The notes under the pieces: generated by a model
What the model saw: only the letters and a program-made list of their open reading frames with translations
The model's database searches: none
What the model was told of the DNA's origin: nothing
Program-made: the position numbers and the translations under genes
DNA from: Alviniconcha marisindica
Lineage: Eukaryota; Mollusca; Gastropoda; Provannidae
DNA length: 64,000 nt
NCBI GenBank assembly: GCA_018857735.1
Contig: JABMCL010002481.1
Coordinates: 261,001 to 325,000 of the forward strand
Reading direction: 5' to 3'
Shown here: positions 10,469-22,798 of the stretch, piece after piece
How positions within the stretch are numbered: the stretch's first letter is position 1
Layout of the letters: each line of letters begins with the position of its first letter

Positions 10469-13014
10469 GTAGGTAACTGACTCAAACATGTCGGATCTTC
10501 GCAGGGTTTATTAGTACTGCTACTACTGGTAGTGGTACTAGGCTAAAGTAAGATCCAAGTTGCACAACAAAGGTTAAAAAGAACGCTTATTTAATGTAAC
10601 AAAACACAATGCGCTTTTGGAATGCTAGCCGTCATCCTTGTTTCAGATTTTTAGTACGTTTATTACATTGTAATTTGGGCAGTTTTGTAGTATTAAATTT
10701 AAAGTAATAATATTATAGTTGCTAGTATTAATTTTAGTAGTATTTATTCTGTGAGTTGTAACAACGATCACCATGTGAAATTTTATCATATCACACTATT
10801 GGAGATGCATACATGTGCATACAACTGAAGTCACTGACTTAGATCAAACCTGTCAAGCCAGATACCACAATTTTGAAACCCTAAAATTAAATGGTACACA
10901 CTCACAACCAGGAAGTAGAATTATGGTGCAGAAAATAATACCTCTTGAGCAATATTATTATCATTTATTCTTGGAAACATTCATTTATTGACCCAAGGGA
11001 GGGAGGGGGAATGGGGGGGGGAAAATGTGTTGATTATTTTTTTCACAAATACATTCATTGACCAGTAAAACTGGCTAAAAGACTAAAACTAACATGCCAA
11101 TTCATACAGTGTTTTAAACTACAGTTTTCTAATTCTATATAATTTTTAGAGGTGATTAAAAAAGGAGAAGCATTATTTATAACATATATATTATATTATT
11201 AACTATAGAGGTTTGAAGGTTGGATGTGTGTGTGTGTGTTTGTGACAAGTGAGGTGCTCACAGAAGCACCTCTTCGAGTCAGTAAATTGATTAGGTCTTC
11301 AAAAGTGCCCAGTCTATCTTTCAATAGATTATCTAGAAGTAAGGCTAAAAGTAAATATACACTTTTTTCCTTTCTTTTTTTATAAAAAATAAAGAAAAAC
11401 CCTGAAAGGTTTCATTTGGTGACAAGGGTTATAATGATTTATATTTTTATAATCACATTTGATTGTGTTTGTGATTTGGACCTGCATGTAATAATTATAT
11501 TGTAGTTTGTACATTTGTAGTTTGTATGATACTGTTGATTTATTATTAGTAATTACTGTAATAGTGTTCAACTTAAATAGCCATGATTATCATGTCATTG
11601 GTTTGGCCTTGATTTTCAGTTGGTCAGTACAATGATGATTCGCAGCTGTCAAGTATGATGCTGAAGCCGAACATGAAGCTGACTTTGATTGGCACTAGGG
11701 CTGATGTTATTGTAAGTGTGTAGATCATATCATCATATCTTTCTTTTGATACTTTTAAAAAATATGTAATTGTAATAATGTCTCCACAGTAAAAAATGAG
11801 TACTTTAAGTAAGTGACAGAATACTGTTGACTCTTAGTCAGACCCATGCGACAAATTTGGGTAGTGTGCACATTTTAATTTTTTGGAAATATGATTTTTT
11901 TTAAAAACTCCATGAGCAAGTCTTTGTCCAGTTTAAACGCTTTGATTTTGAATGTATACATTAGTAACTATGTAAGTATTTTGTAATTAATGTAAACACT
12001 CAAGTCTCATGTACTGTCAGTGCATATTTTTGTGTGCATGTAATATATATATATATATATAACATATCACATACTGAACCTGCACCAAACAGCACCTTTC
12101 TTTTACTAGTTTAAATTAGTAGACAACATTTACTGTTGGTAATAATATTTTTGTGTAATTATAAATAAATCAGTGCCTTGCTATACAATGGCACGGTCTG
12201 CATGTTTTATTAACATTGTGTTGCTAATTACCAAACATACCATTATATAATTTATAAGACTATAAGTTGTAATAAATATTACTGATGGCATTTCCTTTTC
12301 ATACAAATCATAGTCAAATTTTCATGTAATTGTAAATTACTCCCTTGTCAAACATTGACACAGTTTCCACATTTCATTTATTATTTTCTTCAGTATTGCT
12401 ATTACTAGTATTACTATTACTGTTACAGTATTACTATTACTAGTATTAGGCCACATTTTTGTAAACCATTCTGGTCATATCCATGTACCTTGTATTATAT
12501 TTATAGTAATAGTTGTAATGATCTATCACGGGACTGCCTGTTTTTATGAGACCATATATATTTTATATAAACTGGTTTCCAGTTTCCATGTAACTGACAA
12601 AATTGTAAAGTTATATTTATAAAATGAACCCCTACTTGTATTTATAATGTTTTTCTATGAACAGGCAGAAGTGAGAGAGCCACCCCCAGATCTACCTGAA
12701 GTGGTCAATGATTTTGACATTGAAGATGAAGTAGTTGCAATTGAAAACAGGTGAGATGACTTTTTGACTGATTTGTTTAGGATTATGATAGGAGAAGGGG
12801 GTAGAAATAATGTTTCACTAAATTTTATACTACATGTAGGTGATCAGATGTTTTACTTGATTACTGTCCAGAGTTCCGCTTCTTATGTGTACAGTATCAA
12901 CTATCATGTCCAACTTCAACATTTTGAAGACACTTACTGACTTAGTGCAAGCTGGGTTATTTTGTTGTTTCCATAATCCACTATGATATGGACTATGGAA
13001 TCTTCTACAATAAC

Positions 13015-13066
<52 letters not shown>

Positions 13067-16000
13067 ATCTACTTGCAGTCTAGGTAATTGTATAGTCAGT
13101 TTATTGTCACAAGTTATGAGAAAATCCCACATGTGAAAAAGTGATACTGGTGCTTGCTCACAGTTACACAATGTGATTATTCTTTGTTGGCTTTTTTATT
13201 CCTCTTTACATTGGCTGATAGAGTTTGTAAATTGTAGAAGGTGTATATTGTTAATTATGATACTACATTAAATTCTTGGTCAGGGATCCTTGGAGTGCTT
13301 TTTTTGCATCCTCGTTGAGTCAAAGAATTCAAATTTTTACTTAAATTTAAAAATCTGATCCATCAGTAGATTATAGGAGAGCGCAGAATTAAGGTTTCTT
13401 TACCATGGCCATGGGCCCATTCAGTGGTTTCTCTTTGAAAGGTCAGACTACAGTAGATACATCATAGCTCAAGTTATTTCAGTGGTTTTAATTTTTTTAT
13501 TCATAAAAAAAAAGTGTGCATTATATATAATATGTATATTATATGCTGTGTGCTTTGGAAGGTGCTGACACTGTAGACAGTACAGTGATGTAGTTGACTG
13601 TTGTTGCTGTAGCTTGGGGGGAGGGGGTGGGACCACTAGTAGTCATCAAAGTAAAACATTTGTTGCTATGGTTTCAGGGAAGAATACCTGGCCAAAGTTA
13701 AGAAACGAGTGAAGGACTACAAGGTGACCCAGTTCCATCCATTTCGAGACAACAAGAAACTTCTTGTGCTGGACATTGATTACACACTGTTTGGTAGGTG
13801 TGTGTGTGTGTGTGGGAGGGGGGGGGGATGTGTACACTGCCACTGGGTCAGTTATTCGGGGTTCTGCGGCCTGTGTGAATGACCTAGAGTGAATCAGTTT
13901 CTTGGATAATGCAGAGACGCTCGGGAGAAATCTCTTTAGTCAAATGCATTTGAACTGAATTAAAAAAATTAGTCAAAGTGTTTCACAAATTTCCTGTAGC
14001 TCAGTGTTTCTGTACCATAGCACAACCTGAATAGTAAATGCTTTCATGGGTACTGTAAGTGTAACTGAGAAGCTCTTGGAGAGAGAGGGAGAAGGAAAAA
14101 AATCTTTTAGGAGAAAAAATCCCCAACTCCTTCACCATGTGAAATATAAGATTATAAGTAGGTTGAATTTCATTCCTCTCATTGTTTGGTTACAAGTGTA
14201 TCATTTGAAAATGGGGATAATCCTGAAAAATTGTGCATGTTTTGTATTATATATGTGATTAAAATAAGCTTTGTTTTTGACCTATTGTTTGTTTTTATGG
14301 TATTTATAATGTTTATATTAACTAATTAAGCAGATTGTTTTTCACCTCAGAATGACTTCATAATTTCAGATTTTGAAAGCTGACTGCATTTGCTTCAACA
14401 AGTGAGAATCTGTTAGTTTCACCCTGTTTTTTTAAATTAAATAATAAAATGGCCATTCTGCCATTCCCTTATTAAACTTCCTTCAAAAGGAAATCAATTT
14501 GATGCAATGTACAGTCTTGAGCTTGAAGCTGACAATGAAATGTATCAAATTAAAGCTCACTGACAGAACTTCTGTTGGCCAAACAGGCACTTTGTCCCCC
14601 TTCCATCAGTGCCATTCCTCTTTACACCTTTCCAAGCAGCTCTTTTGCCAATAACAGGAGGCTGCCATAACTGTCACTAAAATCAGACAGTATCTGCCAT
14701 TTCCAGTTTGACAAAAATGGGGAAAAGTATTCAGTATAGATTTAGACATATGAGGAGTCACTGAGCCAACTGTGCAGTCCACAGCTGCAACTACAGAGAA
14801 AAACTAAACAAAGTCCTTCCAGTGCAGTTCTTCGACCACAAGCTTCTGCTTAGGAAGGAATGTTCATATGACATAGAGGCAGAACAGCACAACTGGATAT
14901 AAGGCTCATATTTGGTGTAATATTAATAGTCAATGGACTGTTTCAAATCAGACCATTTGAGCAGAAAGGTTTTTGTGAGTGGAAAGTTGTGAATATATAT
15001 AGATAGATCATACATTGTATTTATTTATATTTTTTGTTTTCTAGACCACAGATCAACAGCAGAGACCCCAAATGAGCTGATGCGGCCTTACCTCCATGAG
15101 TTCTTGTTGACGGCTTATGTGGATTATGATATTGCTATATGGTGTGAGTGATCCACTCTGAAATAATTCTACTTGCAATTTTCACTCGCAGTGCTTTCCC
15201 ACAGAAGGTTTCATTAGTTTTCTGATGAGCATGCATCTGGTGTTACATTTACAAGGGTATGGGTGGAAATGTTTCTGTACCTCACAAATGTGTAAGTAAT
15301 ACTAATAGTTTAGGTGAAGTAGTTTGAGAGTCAGCTCAGGTGTTAGGTCCTTTTTAACTGATTTTTACATTTTATTTGTATTGCTTCTGTCTCATTGAAC
15401 TTGGGGGATGGGGGTAAAACTGACCCTCAGCAAACTTCTTTGAGAGTCACATGCCTATTTCAAGTGGCTGCAAGCAAGAATCTTAGAAATAGATCTTCCA
15501 GATTCATTTGCTTTATTCAGGTGAGTGCATGCATAAACATAAATCCAAACAAATGTATTTCTTGGGTTTTTGTTTAACAAGTCTTTCAGGTTCTTTTGCT
15601 TTGTTCAAACAAGCATTAGCAAGAACAGGTAAAAAATATTGTTTGTGTTTGGCGTGTGACATCTTTTGAGCAATAATTAACTCCCTTGTGTGTGAGTTTG
15701 CTCAGAAAAAACAGGTGCAATAAATTTGTGCAATCAAGTTCCTGTCCTTGAGAAAAATAAACTCCAAGCTTTTGGTTTTATGCATCTTTTCAAGATGTTT
15801 TAGTCACTAGAGAAACAGCATGAAGACAAATGCCATGCTTTCGGGCTCCTCGGTGTAGGGATTGATATCAGAAAATAGTGTTCACTTTTTGTCTTGTCAC
15901 TATTTGTCCTGTAACTTGTAAGCCTGATTTTACAGAGAATTTAAAGTATGCTCTTTCAAATCCAGTCTGGACTGACTGAGCTTTAATCTTTGTTGCCATT

Positions 16001-17456
16001 TTTATCATCCACTCTCACCACCGCCCCAGCTTCTTCATAAAAGGGTCTTAGTAAAATGCAAGCAAATAAACCATCCAGTCTATGTTTACATTCTCATTTC
16101 TGAAAATCATTCAGTCTGCTGGAAATTATGTATCCACCCAATGAGAAGCAGTAACACCTGAATTCCTTCTGTTGACTTTTTGGCTTGTTGGTCTGTGTGC
16201 TTTATTATGAAAATAAATCCAGAATTGATGCCATGCAGCTTATCAGGTTGGATAATGACCATATTTGTGTTAATGGCATGAATGCATGATTGGTTATAGC
16301 ATACAAGATGGCATGTGGCTTTTGTCATTTCAGCTGCAACAAGTATGAAGTGGATCGAGGCCAAGCTGAAGATGCTGGGGGTATCCTCCAACCCAGACTA
16401 CAAGATCTGCTTCTACCTGGACGCTGATGCTATGATTTCTGTACATACCCCCAAGTATGGGGTGGTGGAGGTAAATATGGGCTAGCTGTCTGTTGGAGGA
16501 AAGGGTTATGTGACAACTGTAGTTTGTCGACCGAAGAACCTGTCGGGCAACAATAAGGTAGACTAGTAGGGTTCAAATGGTCAGTAAAGGCTTTGACCTC
16601 TCCAAGAGAGCTAACTTCATTGCATCTTGTTTAGTTGTTGTAGCTTCATGGGTTATTTCCCTTGCATGGTTTTGCACCGTCCAGATTGATTTGATTATGT
16701 TTTTCAGGTTGCTGCTGTACTGGAAATTCTGGCATTAACTGGTATTTTCTTGATTGTTTTTAGCTGGCCAGACCATTTAAAAAAAAATAGATTCATTTGT
16801 TTTTGCTTGTGGTGTGTGTGTGTGTGTGTAATGTCTGCCCTTGTTAACCATTATAATTCACAAGTGCCTGGCATGTTTGTGGCAATGCACAAAGTTACAT
16901 TTTCTGGATATTAAATTGCCTGTGAGTGTGAACTGTTTTTGTTTTGTTGATGTTTTGTGTATACATGTGTATGTGCTGGGGTAGGGGATCTGTTGACTCC
17001 AGTCCAATCAAACTGCACAGTGGCAGCTAGTTGGAAAATGTTTCAGTCTTTGTTGTTGTTGTTATTTTTATTTTGTTTGGTTGTTGTTGTTTAAATGATT
17101 TGTTTATGCTATGTTTGGAATAGAAAAGCATTGGGAAATGTTTCAGGTGAAACCACTTGGTGTAATATGGGGCAAGTTCCCTCAGTGGAACGAGAAAAAC
17201 ACAATCATGTTTGACGACATTCGCAGGAACTTCATCATGAACCCAAACAATGGACTGCGGGTAAGTGCTGATGTTGTTCTCTCTGCTTTAACCTGTCTGA
17301 CATTGTGACAAGCACATACAAAGGATTAAGACTGAAAAGCAACATTAAACACTTTAATGAAGATTGTGTGCTTATGCACATGCACACACACATGCATGCG
17401 CGCACACCCTCCATTCACACTCCCATCTCAAACAATGTACCACACACATACACACA

Positions 17457-17489
<33 letters not shown>

Positions 17490-18770
17490 ACCACACACAC
17501 ACACACACACACAAAAGCATGTACCATGGCACAAAGAGGTGTTCCTACAACCATTCCACACGCGTTCTTTCTTTCCACCCTGCTTCATCATTTTTGTATT
17601 ATGCAGCAAAGGGGTCGTAAAGCTCCATATAATAACGCTGCTTTTCTATGTGCCTCATCTTGGGATGGAACTGTCAGAGGACCAGCAGTTTTGAAACCTG
17701 CTGCCAGTGCCTGTTACTTTATACAAGTCAAAATTACTGCCCAAATGTGCAGAAGCATGTTTGTGCTGCTATAATTTGCATCCATATGTGACAGATTCGA
17801 GCATTCCGGGATGCTCACATACGCCGAGCAACAGACATGGAGCTGCTGAAGCTGTCCGAGTACCTGCAGGATATTGCTGATGTGGAGGACTTGTCCAAGC
17901 TGGACCACCGCAAATGGGAATAGTAAGTCAACAGGACAAGTATCTGGGTATTGCGTTTAGCATGGGTCAGTTCTGTAGTTTTGTGATGAACAAAACTTAG
18001 CAACTGCAAAAGGTCAGTTGTAAAAGTAGCCAAACTTCATTACTCATAACCACAATAGTGTAGCAAACTCTTGTAAATGTGGAAGCATGAAACAAAGGTG
18101 TAATATTCAGTGGTAAAATGAATCACGTTACACCATCACTAACTGTTGGCCAGGTGAGTTAGATTTGCAAGTAACCTGGCAGCCTGAAGTGATATGTGAA
18201 AGGTTATACTCCTTCAAGTTGAATGCTGTCTGTTGTTGAGGTGCTCGTTTTGACTTCCATTGTGTTTATTAAGCACCATGGCTGGTTATCCCCTTTGGGC
18301 GACAAGACCCAAAGAATACACTGTATGTATAAAGGTCAGTACTGATAGCAACAGTAGTAAAAGGAAACGAATTGCTTACATTGAATCATAAAGTATTCTA
18401 CAAACACAAACATTTATTTACATTGGGGGGAAAAAGCATGTTTCAGTATAGACAGAAACAAACGAATGATGATGTGAATATTAGCAGAGCAGGCAACCCA
18501 TTATGCATGCTTGCCAGCCTTTTGGGGTCCTCTGTCTGTCTTCCTTTTATCACTGTTCTTCATTTGTCCTCCCGACTCAGCAGGCAGGGTGAGATTTTGT
18601 GTGTGCAGGTGTTCTGTGTTAATAATAATACTGTACATTTATCATGTGCTCTGAGCGCTGAGCGCTCACATAATACATATTAACCTAAATATGATATTCC
18701 ATACACATGTAGAGCATAGTCCTACCAAAACAATTTACATAAAGTAAAACAAAACAAAAAAGTGCACTAT

Positions 18771-18813
<43 letters not shown>

Positions 18814-19198
18814 ACTGTAGCAGAAACTGGGTACTGATATTAGTGATGGAAATACTGTGAGAAGAAGACAGTTTTCAGTTTGGCCTTAAAAGATGACATG
18901 CCCACATACATGAAGTGTCCCTCACCATTCAAGCAGCTATACTCCAACTTCTGGGAAGAAGAGCACACACTAATTTGTTTGAAATGGGGGGAGGGGGGTT
19001 GCAGGGGCTGAGGCACGGAACTTAATTCTCATGTCTTCTTGAGCTCTGTCCTCTGCTGTGACTGAGAGTGGCCCGTGCTGATTTGTGTGCAGTTACAGGC
19101 GGCCAGCCCCTCGCAAGGCCAGCGACCCGTCCCAAGCATCTACAGAAGGTTCTGGTCAGCCGGGGAATGAAGGACAGGGTGGTGTGGGCACAGACTGA
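10306..19198 (+). CDS. UBLCP1: Ubiquitin-like domain-containing CTD phosphatase 1 (nine coding exons)
   Basis: UBLCP1 is a HAD-superfamily (FCP/SCP-type) protein phosphatase. Its N-terminal ubiquitin-like domain docks on the 26S proteasome in the nucleus, where it dephosphorylates proteasome subunits and lowers activity. Exons: 10306-10468, 11620-11711, 12665-12750, 13678-13793, 15045-15143, 16334-16470, 17147-17260, 17795-17922, 19093-19198. All have GT-AG junctions and consistent phases, giving 346 aa. The ubiquitin-like fold covers about residues 7-82. The catalytic DxDxT motif is DIDYT (Asp146, Asp148), followed by LFDHRS. Further conserved blocks are [31 protein letters not shown] and the acidic FDDI (Asp254/255). 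The start ATG has a good context (caaaATGg) and the human-like [12 protein letters not shown] beginning. The C-terminus is about 28 residues longer than the 318-aa vertebrate protein. It is a single-copy-type gene with no break. Confidence 0.96.
10469..11619 (+). other. UBLCP1 intron 1
   Basis: AT-rich intron with a short GT run near 11225 and no recognised feature beyond simple sequence. Confidence 0.8.
11620..11711 (+). CDS. UBLCP1: UBLCP1 exon 2
   Basis: Acceptor gattttcag and donor att|gtaagt. It encodes the end of the ubiquitin-like fold ([20 protein letters not shown]) and ends in phase 0. Confidence 0.93.
11712..12664 (+). other. UBLCP1 intron 2
   Basis: Very AT-rich. It holds a small degenerate array of TATTACTAT/TACTAGT at about 12397-12448 and a short AT run at about 12045-12060; nothing else stands out. 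Confidence 0.8.
12665..12750 (+). CDS. UBLCP1: UBLCP1 exon 3
   Basis: The acceptor tgaacag is preferred over the next AG three bases on, which would create a stop. It encodes the acidic linker ([17 protein letters not shown]) between the ubiquitin-like and phosphatase domains. Confidence 0.92.
12751..13677 (+). other. UBLCP1 intron 3
   Basis: It contains an AT/GT microsatellite at 13018-13068. Its flanks resemble the degenerate repeat copy at 26498-26620 (shared core ttccataatccac). Confidence 0.8.
13678..13793 (+). CDS. UBLCP1: UBLCP1 exon 4 with catalytic DIDYT
   Basis: 38 full codons. It ends [11 protein letters not shown], so the nucleophile and general acid aspartates (146 and 148) both lie here; the donor is ttg|gtaggt. 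Confidence 0.95.
13794..15044 (+). other. UBLCP1 intron 4
   Basis: No recognised repeat beyond a short G run; AT-rich unique sequence. Confidence 0.75.
15045..15143 (+). CDS. UBLCP1: UBLCP1 exon 5
   Basis: Acceptor tttctag and donor tggt|gtgagt. It encodes [20 protein letters not shown] and the segment leading to DYDIAIW. Confidence 0.95.
15144..16333 (+). other. UBLCP1 intron 5
   Basis: Unique-looking AT-rich sequence; nothing recognised. Confidence 0.75.
16334..16470 (+). CDS. UBLCP1: UBLCP1 exon 6
   Basis: 45 full codons, beginning with the WSAT block and ending HTPKYGVVE in phase 0 at a perfect gag|gtaaat donor. Confidence 0.95.
16471..17146 (+). other. UBLCP1 intron 6
   Basis: Short GT run at about 16810-16830 and a GTT-rich stretch near 17050-17090; otherwise nothing recognised. 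Confidence 0.75.
17147..17260 (+). CDS. UBLCP1: UBLCP1 exon 7
   Basis: 38 codons in phase 0, with [11 protein letters not shown] and the acidic MFDDIRRNF block of the phosphatase core. Confidence 0.95.
17261..17794 (+). other. UBLCP1 intron 7
   Basis: Carries a CA microsatellite at 17458-17513; nothing else recognised. Confidence 0.8.
17795..17922 (+). CDS. UBLCP1: UBLCP1 exon 8
   Basis: 42 codons plus two bases. It encodes the C-terminal helical part ([20 protein letters not shown]) and ends DHRKWE at donor ggaata|gtaagt. Confidence 0.94.
17923..19092 (+). other. UBLCP1 intron 8
   Basis: Contains a CA run at 18773-18811 and a degenerate repeat-like stretch around 18600-18960 (near-palindromic tgagcgctgagcgctca at about 18650). 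Confidence 0.7.
19093..19198 (+). CDS. UBLCP1: UBLCP1 exon 9 (C-terminal tail)
   Basis: The acceptor tgtgtgcag joins in phase and gives WEYYRRPAPR, then a Ser/Gly/Gln-rich tail ending GGVGTD and TGA. The alternative AG six bases on would create an immediate TAG. The first residues parallel the WERYLSKK end of vertebrate UBLCP1; the rest is a lineage-specific extension. Confidence 0.82.
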
Positions 19199-19577
19199 GG
19201 CGGGACAGGGAGGGTGGCGGGTGATCTGTGACATTTCTGCTGTTAGGCACAATACGGTGACTGGATCTGTGAACCTCTTTCCTTCTGTGTCTCTTCTTCT
19301 CCCTCGTCTCTGTCTCTTTTCCTTTCGCTTCATTTCTCCCTCACATACCCAGCAATCACGTGTGTACTGTGTGATGCACACACACCCTTCTTTCTCCAGC
19401 TTCATGTTCATTTCAAATGTGCACATGGACACACACATGCATGCACCCACAGTGATGCACACACTTAAACACACATGCATACATGTACACGTCTGTATGT
19501 AGCAGTCAAGACAGCAGGTTTTCACAAAGACAATCTGTGATACAGATGATGCCCCTGTGTGTTTTTTCCACATTATT

Positions 19578-19579
<2 letters not shown>

Positions 19580-19658
<79 letters not shown>

Positions 19659-19672
19659 CCTCTCTCTTGTCT
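19580..19672. repeat. (CT)n microsatellite
   Basis: About 46 units with a few CC interruptions, within the UBLCP1 3' UTR region. Confidence 0.95.
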
Positions 19673-19746
19673 TCATGAATCCAGGTCTTGGAACAAATGC
19701 ACTTGTAATTTTCAGAACACCATTGTTGATGATTTGGGTGAGACTG

Positions 19747-19752
19747 AATAAA
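19747..19752 (+). terminator. Candidate poly(A) signal of UBLCP1
   Basis: An AATAAA on the plus strand 549 bases after the UBLCP1 stop; the first canonical hexamer I see downstream of it. Confidence 0.4.
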
Positions 19753-20510
19753 CTATCAGTGTTAATTGTAATACATTTTAGCAGCAAAAGACCTATTCTC
19801 AAAGGTATTGCAAGGACTATACATTTTGCCTCAATGTGTATGTGGTGTTGATTCAACCAGCATTGCATATAATCGAGAATATTTTTAACCCTCAAATAAT
19901 AACTTGCACATTGGATCGTCAGAAATATTGAAAGGTTGTGATTAAAAATAATATGAAAATTAACACCAACTTTTTTGGAACAAGTAAGAAGTTTGCAGGT
20001 AAATTTGAATGTGTGTGTGTGCATGTGTGTGTGTGTGTATACATGTCTCTCTGTGTACATGCGTGTGTGTGTGTCCTTCTCTGTGCATGAATGTGAGTGT
20101 GTGTCTCTCTCTCTGTGTACATGGGTGAATATGTCCTGAGGTGACCCTGTGCGGTTGATGGGATGTTATACTCCAAGACCAAATCTGTGTGCATCTCACA
20201 CAGTTTTTGTGTGTGTGTGTGTGTGTGTAATAATCATCAAACTGACATGTTTGTGCACATTCTATGAAAAAGATTCATGTTGAATGTGTTCATTCAATTA
20301 TGACGTGTATATGTGTCAAAGTGAACATGCTGACCTCTGTTGAATCACAGCAGCCTTGTGGCCACCATTTATTTATTTGTGAACCGAGTTTGTTCTCACC
20401 CTGACTTTGCTTAATACTCATGTCTGCATTATGCTACATTATTATGTCAGTGTTACTTCAGTAGTTTGATGACAGCTATTTTAAGGCCGTCATTGCTTTG
20501 GTGATAACAG

Positions 20511-20556
20511 CTGTCCCTAATAAGCCTTGTGGTTTCTGTGGATGTTAAGCACCATG
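20511..20556 (+). repeat. SINE-like family A, partial 3' copy
   Basis: The stretch gtccctaataagcc, then ggtttctgtgg and atgttaagcaccatg matches the 3' half of family A as seen at 63027-63074. The tail here is GGATGTTAAGCACC instead of GGACGTAAAGCAAC. Confidence 0.65.
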
Positions 20557-20576
20557 TTTACTTTGGTGATAGCTGT

Positions 20577-20805
20577 TCAACCCCTTCTCTGCCCCAGCCT
20601 GTAAAATTTCTGGGCTGAAAGATGTGCAGACGCGCCTGCAAACGGCATGTTTCCAGTCCTCTAACATTTACTTTCAATGCTATGTGTATTGATGAAAATC
20701 ATTTCACATGCTATTGTGAAAAAGAAGACAAAACAGTGCAACGGTTTTAAATTTCACAATTGTCTTTGCCATTTTCAAATGGCATCATGGCTGTGAAGGG
20801 GTTAT
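20577..20805 (+). mobile_element. piggyBac-like MITE, copy 1
   Basis: A non-coding element of about 225 bp bounded by AACCCCTTCTCTGCC and the inverse end GGCTGTGAAGGGGTT. The internal sequence (ctgggctgaaagatg, then catttcacatg and agaagacaaaa) matches the reverse complement of 25948-26189. CCC/GGG termini next to a degenerate TTAA are the hallmark of piggyBac-type elements. It is too short to encode a transposase, so a non-autonomous derivative is inferred. Confidence 0.72.
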
Positions 20806-21678
20806 GGCAGTGGCAGCAGCTCTTTCAAGGCCGGAAGTTTTTGTGTTTGTTGTCAACAGCTGCTTTCAAGACCAGGCCACTCCAAACAAAGAAAAAGTCA
20901 TGAAATTACTTGTAAGAGGATTTTAAAACGAACTACTTAGTCCAAAGTTTCAATTTTTATCTCTTCTGCATACATGCTGCATCCCCATCACCTTTTTTTT
21001 CTTAGGTGGACATCTTGAAGTTGCCAGTTTTATATATGACAACATCTCACTGACCTGCCACAAGTGACTGTGCTAGCCATAAACCATGTTTGGCTTAAGA
21101 CCAGATTTTATGTCTTAATGATTTCTGACTCGTATAAAAGATGCGAGTGTGTAATCAGTGTTAGGCATGCCAGCAGGAGCAAAATTTGAACAATATAAGC
21201 ATCACTGGATAGGATATCAAGAAAATGTGCTCACACATTCAGCACCTGAACAGGGAGCCTGCAAAAATGTATCCCTTCTGTAACCTATTGCAGAGATTTG
21301 TTTGAAGGGTAGGTTTCAGTTTAGCACTGCAGTACCTGTATGGTGGTTGTTCATAGACTAGTGTGTCACATCTCTCACTTGTCCTTTCAACTTCAGCAAA
21401 CATATCAGAGCTTTGTTTCAGAACTGGCACTTTGCCTTTGTCTTCACACAGTGAAAGTTGCTGATGTCAGTCAGGCTGTTTGTTCAGTGCTGATGTTTTG
21501 ATAAAATGGAATTATTATATATACTAAGAGCATGATGTAGAAGTGAGAAATACAAATATGAATGGAGGCTGCATGTTGAGTTTTTGCTTGTTTTGAATGG
21601 TTGGTGTTGAATTACACAAAAAATGTAAAGATGTGTGAGCATTACATACATGCATCAGCACACACATACACACATGCA

Positions 21679-21680
21679 CA

Positions 21681-21734
<54 letters not shown>
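21679..21734. repeat. (CA)n microsatellite
   Basis: About 26 CA units. On the minus strand it is a GU-rich tract just downstream of the candidate Rnd poly(A) signal. Confidence 0.95.
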
Positions 21735-21735
<1 letters not shown>

Positions 21736-21825
21736 GATGTTTTGGGGTCTGACTGTTCAGTCTGCCAGTTCCCACTCTTTCTCTGTGGTTAAAACATACA
21801 CAGTTGTAATCAGTGAAGTCCACGT

Positions 21826-21831
21826 TTTATT
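21826..21831 (-). terminator. Candidate poly(A) signal of the Rnd gene
   Basis: An AATAAA on the minus strand, about 2.55 kb after the Rnd stop codon. It is followed on that strand by the long (TG)n tract at 21734-21679, which could serve as a GU-rich downstream element. A long 3' UTR is assumed. Confidence 0.35.
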
Positions 21832-22692
21832 TTCAAAATCAAGGGATGACAAGCACAAAGGGCCGCTGCTTAGCTTTTCTTCCTTACAGTACACACAGTG
21901 ATAATATTATTCAGGTATAAAAACATGACACTGTAACTGTAAGCGAAAGCCATAAATCACCCCAGCTTTGAGCAAATCATGAAACGGTGAAAAGGGGAAA
22001 GAAAAAGGTCTGCTATCATCCTCTTCATCAAAACTATTAAAATATGTGTTTAATTTTTAATTAACTGGCCACATCCTCAGACCATCGGTATAACTTACCA
22101 CATTAAAAACATTAAGTCCAACTTTACATTGGGTGAAAAAAACATTTAAAAGTCAAAACCAAACTTGGAGAATGCAGCAGTGTTGCCTAAGCAAATGGTA
22201 TACCTTTCAATTTATACCCTTCTTTGGTAAACAGGATGTGTCTGTTGAGACTGTGTCTTTGATCCTGCAAAGATGCAGAGCACTGATGATCAGACAGCTG
22301 CAGTATGTCCTCAGGGAAAATAAAATGACATTGGGGTGGGGCCACAAACCCGGCACAGCATAATACTACGTGCAGCAGGCATAGAAAAGAATCAGATACC
22401 AAACATAGAGTTTTATCTACCTAAATTTGAAGAAGAAAGGGAGTAAAACAGACCTTTACATGCATGCAGCAACATGGAGACAAGCGTATCACAGATCTAG
22501 TCTCTCAGCTAAAAATGACATTGTGATCATTTCAATGAAAGGCTGTATCCTTGTGTAAAGATGACAGTAGGGCCAAATATTAAATGGCCTGTGTGGGGGT
22601 GGGGGTAATACTTTGCAGGAGCACTGCAAGAGACATGTATAGGCCTTGACACGATCTTGAAACCACAAGGAGAGGGCTGTGTGACCATCATG

Positions 22693-22798
22693 TCTGATCT
22701 ACTGATTTCAAAAAGTAAATACGATCTAGTTTATACTGTCTTTAGTCTGATCTATTGATTTCAAAAAGTAAATACAATCTAGTTTATACTGTCTTTAG
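22693..22798. repeat. 53-bp tandem duplication
   Basis: Two adjacent 53-bp units (22693-22745 and 22746-22798), each starting tctgatct and ending actgtctttag, differ at only two positions. Confidence 0.95.

Noticed and set aside
18640..18670. Near-palindrome tgagcgctgagcgctca as a regulatory site
   Set aside because: It has a central mismatch and lies in a degenerate repeat-like stretch of UBLCP1 intron 8; no further support.
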